From assembly GCF_001940785.1 (NCBI RefSeq), contig NZ_MSLS01000001.1:62001-126000 (forward strand): a stretch of 64,000 bases of DNA. Reading direction: 5' to 3'. The notes beneath the pieces were generated by a model that saw nothing but the letters and a program-made list of their open reading frames with translations, was not told the origin of the DNA and made no database searches. The DNA is from Bacillus sp. MRMR6 (lineage in GTDB: Bacteria; Bacillota; Bacilli; Bacillales; Cytobacillaceae). Made by a program: the position numbers and the translations under genes. Below, in pieces: positions 61,589 to 64,000 of this stretch; the stretch's first letter is position 1, and each line of letters begins with the position of its first letter.

Positions 61589-61708
61589 ATGAGTAAATCT
61601 AAAAGTCAAGAAGAACGGGAATGGACAGTTCGTAAACAAGATCAAAACCCCCATGGTAAAGTAAAATCGTTGAAGCAAATTGCTGATGAGACCAAACAGG
61701 GCAGATAA
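61589..61708 (+). CDS. Small basic protein, unknown
   Basis: 39 aa: MSKSKSQEEREWTVRKQDQN, then PHGKVKSLKQIADETKQGR. AAAGGAGG 9 nt before ATG is a strong ribosome binding site. A small highly charged protein typical of Bacillaceae; no function known. Confidence 0.75.
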   Translation: MSKSKSQEEREWTVRKQDQNPHGKVKSLKQIADETKQGR

Positions 61709-61770
61709 TTAAGGATCATTCTGATTACAAATCTTATCTAAAATATTTATAATTTATACTTGATAATAGC

Positions 61771-61809
61771 AAAATAAAAAGGCAGCCCTTTGGCAGCCTT
61801 TTTATTTTT
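61771..61809. terminator. Bidirectional terminator
   Basis: AAAATAAAAAGGC with its complement and an inner GCC-CTTT-GGC stem, between the small basic gene and ykvS. Confidence 0.85.
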
Positions 61810-61813
61810 TATG

Positions 61814-62002
61814 TTAATACACGCTTTCTTTTACAACTTTATAATTTTTATGGTTCACAACTGTTCTTTGATCCAATTCTAAGTCGCGATAATTATCCAT
61901 GAATGTTAGGTCGACTATTACAGAGTTCTCATTTACTTTTTCCACAACACCTTGTAGACCGCCACGGAATTCAATTATATTTCCTACTTCTGCTTTTTTC
62001 AA
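61814..62002 (-). CDS. ykvS: YkvS-like DUF2187 protein
   Basis: 62 aa. DUF2187 pattern: VGNIIEFRGGLQGVVEKVNE, SVIVDLTFM, and VNHKNYKVV. A small beta-rich protein of the KOW-like type, function unknown. AGGAGAG-like site before ATG. Position near ykvI supports the symbol. Confidence 0.85.
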   Translation of the reverse strand: MKKAEVGNIIEFRGGLQGVVEKVNENSVIVDLTFMDNYRDLELDQRTVVNHKNYKVVKESVY

Positions 62003-62143
62003 TTTAGTCTCTCTCCTTTACCTGACAATCTATTCTTTATATATTTAAGTAACAGTTTGCACTAATATTTTTGTTTCGTAAAGGGTTTTATGTGACAATT
62101 AAGTAAATTTTTAAAAAAATGGTATCGCTTGCAAAAAAGGTGG

Positions 62144-62168
62144 ACATTTTCCAGAAAATGTGTTTTTT
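62144..62168 (+). terminator. Terminator-like hairpin in an intergenic gap
   Basis: ACATTTTC-CA-GAAAATGT followed by GTTTTTTT. It is upstream of the promoter at 62178 and between divergent genes, so it terminates no visible gene. Confidence 0.4.
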
Positions 62169-62177
62169 TACCGATGA

Positions 62178-62207
62178 TTGACTCTTTGAATAGAGCTTCA
62201 TTACAAT
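62178..62207 (+). promoter_or_regulatory. SigA promoter of the 64-aa gene
   Basis: TTGACT (62178-62183), 18-nt spacer, TACAAT (62202-62207), 24 nt before the start codon. Confidence 0.7.
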
Positions 62208-62230
62208 ATGAGTAAAGGTGGTGCCTTAGA

Positions 62231-62425
62231 GTGAATGAGGAATATGTAAATGAGATTCTTGATAAATTAATGAAAGGTGAACTTACAGAATACTATGTGA
62301 AGAATGAGGATTTCCTCTCCTTTAGACAAATTATTGTTAATAGGGAAGATTTTAAGCATTTTCGTGGTATTGCCAAGCGTGGCGGAGATGTTTTATATCG
62401 ATACTTAAGTGAACCTAGAAGCTAA
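62231..62425 (+). CDS. Small hypothetical protein
   Basis: 64 aa from GTG after AAAGGTGGTG. Soluble, mixed-charge: MNEEYVNEILDKLMKGELTE and then FRGIAKRGGDVLYRYLSEPR. No motif known. Own promoter and a following AT-rich hairpin. Confidence 0.72.
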   Translation: MNEEYVNEILDKLMKGELTEYYVKNEDFLSFRQIIVNREDFKHFRGIAKRGGDVLYRYLSEPRS

Positions 62426-62433
62426 TACGAAGT

Positions 62434-62470
62434 AATGAAAAGAATTGGTCATACCCAGTTCTTTTTTCAT
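62434..62470 (+). terminator. Terminator of the 64-aa gene
   Basis: ATGAAAAGAATTGG with its complement, TTTTTT within the right arm, 6-nt loop. Confidence 0.75.
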
Positions 62471-62553
62471 AACGGTGGTATTATCTTTTGGAAAAATCTA
62501 TAAATTTGCTAAAATAGTATAGGTCTTATACTTAGGTTCAAGGGGATGGAATA

Positions 62554-63504
62554 ATGGTTTTAACTGAAAAGATTGACAAGTTAAAGAAAGAGATAAGAAA
62601 GGTCATCATAGGGAAAGAGCTTGAAGTTGAACTCATGGCGATTTCTTTATTATTTAATGGACATATTTTGCTGGAGAGTGTACCAGGAACGGGAAAAACA
62701 ATGTTAGCAAAAAGCTTTGCAAAGTCGATAGGCGGTGAGTTTTCACGTATACAATTTACCCCTGATGTTTTGCCAAGTGATGTTACAGGTATTCAATTCT
62801 TTAACCCAAAGACTCAGGAATTTGAATTACGTCCTGGCCCCATTCTAGCCAACATAGTATTAGCGGATGAAATTAATCGTGCCACACCAAGAACTCAATC
62901 AAGTTTACTGGAGGTTATGGAAGAAAGGCAAGTAACTATTGATGGTGAAACCGTTAGGTTACCGGAACCATTTATGGTTATTGCTACACAAAATCCGGTA
63001 GAGTCTCAGCAAGGGACCTTTCCATTGCCAGTTGCGCAAATGGACCGCTTTTTTCTTAAAATAAAGGTTGGATATCCTGATTTCGAAGATGAGAAGAAGG
63101 TCCTTCAACTCCATCGCGGTACAAGAATTCAAAATAATATAAATCAAGTTTTTCCATTATCGGAAATAGAACAGCTAAAAATCGCTGTAAATGAGATCTT
63201 TATATCTAACGAAACGGAAGATTACCTGATAACACTTGTTCGAAAAACAAGAGAACATAATTATATAGAATTAGGTGTCAGTCCGAGGGGAACGCTGGCT
63301 TTGATGAAAGCTGCACAGGGTAAGGCTTTACTGAATGGAAGGAAATATGTTACACCGGATGATGTTAAAGCAGTTGCTCCTTATGTTCTAGGGCATCGGA
63401 TATTCTTGTCAATAGAAGGGGCACTAACCAAAACGGCAGAAACGATTATTGCTGAGATTCTTAATTCTATTCCGGTTCCTGTTGAAGTAGGTTTAAATGG
63501 ATGA
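62554..63504 (+). CDS. MoxR-family AAA+ ATPase
   Basis: 316 aa. Walker A VPGTGKTMLAKSF, Walker B VLADEINRATPR, sensor 1 ATQNPVE, arginine motif SPRGTLALMKAAQ. MoxR ATPases act as chaperones for the assembly of von Willebrand and DUF58 protein complexes. Ends in a 4-nt ATGA overlap with the DUF58 gene, so the two form one operon that may continue to the right. Confidence 0.92.
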   Translation: MVLTEKIDKLKKEIRKVIIGKELEVELMAISLLFNGHILLESVPGTGKTMLAKSFAKSIGGEFSRIQFTPDVLPSDVTGIQFFNPKTQEFELRPGPILANIVLADEINRATPRTQSSLLEVMEERQVTIDGETVRLPEPFMVIATQNPVESQQGTFPLPVAQMDRFFLKIKVGYPDFEDEKKVLQLHRGTRIQNNINQVFPLSEIEQLKIAVNEIFISNETEDYLITLVRKTREHNYIELGVSPRGTLALMKAAQGKALLNGRKYVTPDDVKAVAPYVLGHRIFLSIEGALTKTAETIIAEILNSIPVPVEVGLNG

Positions 63505-64000
63505 ACTGGAGCAAGTATTCAGTAGAAGATAGGAAGATTCCAGCTATCACAGTATTTGCTGCGATTCTCATCATTGCAAGTCTTTATATGCAATCAAAGT
63601 TGGTACTGTTTGTAGCTATCTTCTTTCTAATCAGTTTCTATATAAATCATATTTATTTATCAAAAGTTGGAGACAGACTGATATTTACTAACAATATAGA
63701 AAAAAAGCGGTTCTTTATAAATAATAAAGGTAATTGGACATTAAGCTTTGCTAATCAGGGGGTACCAATCTTAAAGGGAGAATTAACGGTAATCTTTGAC
63801 GAGAACGTTTCCCCGAATGATTTAAAAATAGAACCCAGCCTTTCCATGTATGAAATCAATGTTCCATTTTCAATTTTTTCAGGTCAAACAAAAAATATCA
63901 GTATCCCATACACAGCTATGGCACGTGGTACCGCAAGAATTCGGAAACTTGAGATTAGGATTCCAAGTTTCCTAGGCTTTGGAGAAGTTATGCTAGAAAA
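63501..64000 (+). CDS. DUF58-family protein, 5' part only (cut by window end)
   Basis: The first 166 codons are in the window; the rest lies to the right. Two hydrophobic stretches near residues 14-50 give an N-terminal membrane hairpin, then a beta-rich outside-type region (GNWTLSFANQG, FSGQTKNISIPYTAMARGTA). The family identity rests on the MoxR partner and this layout. The DUF58 core motif itself is beyond the edge. Confidence 0.8.
   Translation, partial: MNWSKYSVEDRKIPAITVFAAILIIASLYMQSKLVLFVAIFFLISFYINHIYLSKVGDRLIFTNNIEKKRFFINNKGNWTLSFANQGVPILKGELTVIFDENVSPNDLKIEPSLSMYEINVPFSIFSGQTKNISIPYTAMARGTARIRKLEIRIPSFLGFGEVMLE

Noticed and set aside
62141..62164. Possible CodY box at CATTTTCCAGAAAATG
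   Set aside because: The CodY motif is AATTTTCWGAAAATT; this site has an extra central base and mismatched ends. It reads better as a hairpin.
1..64000. CRISPR array, tRNA, rRNA, insertion sequence, prophage or toxin-antitoxin pair
   Set aside because: Scanned for direct repeats with spacers, cloverleaf-like motifs, transposase or integrase motifs and paired small toxin genes; none found.

Overview
The window is AT-rich chromosomal DNA of an endospore-forming Bacillaceae bacterium (Bacillus or Neobacillus type; the genus cannot be fixed from sequence alone). Support comes from a class IV PHA synthase locus (phaQ, phaP, phaR, phaC), sigI-rsgI, an alpha/beta SASP, a CotY/CotZ-type coat protein, tandem YjcZ-like peptides, cwlO, a Spo0E-like phosphatase and two S-box riboswitches over methionine-salvage genes. 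No rRNA, tRNA, CRISPR array, insertion sequence or prophage was seen. From memory of Bacillus subtilis gene order, sigI-rsgI-sspD, mtnK/mtnU/mtnE/mtnWXBD, spo0E, ykvI and ykvS form a conserved backbone; blocks inserted into it carry 2-oxoacid:ferredoxin oxidoreductase, FixABCX and other genes.

Layout. 1-1.9 kb: the right end of one pha locus (phaC tail, a reverse-strand alpha/beta hydrolase, a phasin). 2-5.3 kb: two PepSY proteins with a YkoG/YkoH-like two-component system. 5.4-7.2 kb: an ABC exporter. 7.2-11.8 kb: a reverse operon of secreted protein, ABC ATPase, permease, histidine kinase and response regulator. 12-14.5 kb: small genes (IDEAL protein, coiled-coil protein, YiiX-like peptidase, CoxG-like protein). 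14.6-20.3 kb: ppc and adhE. 20.3-24.9 kb: a second pha locus (phasin-like gene, phaR, phaC, reverse hydrolase, phaQ, phaP). 25-28.4 kb: cwlO, uppP and spore-coat or sporulation peptides. 28.4-32.4 kb: YkvA, an FtsH-like protease, prfC. 32.5-36.6 kb: a shrunken SDR relic, a membrane protein, sigI-rsgI, SASP and small proteins. 36.6-42.7 kb: a B12-radical SAM protein, a two-gene 2-oxoacid:ferredoxin oxidoreductase, an ArsR-DUF2087 regulator. 42.7-49.7 kb: methionine salvage. 49.9-54.7 kb: Spo0E, a ZIP transporter, fixABCX. 54.8-64 kb: hemerythrin, MFS, MarR, M3 peptidase, YkvI, CPBP protease, small genes, MoxR and the start of a DUF58 gene that runs off the end.

How the genes fit together. The pha genes make and manage intracellular polyhydroxyalkanoate granules; the two loci share gene arrangement and a PhaQ-type palindrome in front of phaQ or phaP. 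adhE lies directly upstream of the second synthase operon with no visible terminator between them, and a FadR-like palindrome lies upstream of adhE, suggesting a link between acyl-CoA metabolism and polymer synthesis. The 2-oxoacid:ferredoxin oxidoreductase and FixABCX are two potential sources of low-potential electrons within 13 kb. The mtn genes recycle methylthioribose to methionine under two SAM riboswitches, but mtnA is not next to mtnK. Regulatory sites that can be read directly include two SigI-type promoters before sigI, an FNR box before the hemerythrin gene, a cre-like site before fixA, Spo0A-box-like sites before the Spo0E-like gene, a WalR-like box before cwlO and a 38-bp palindrome over the arsR promoter.
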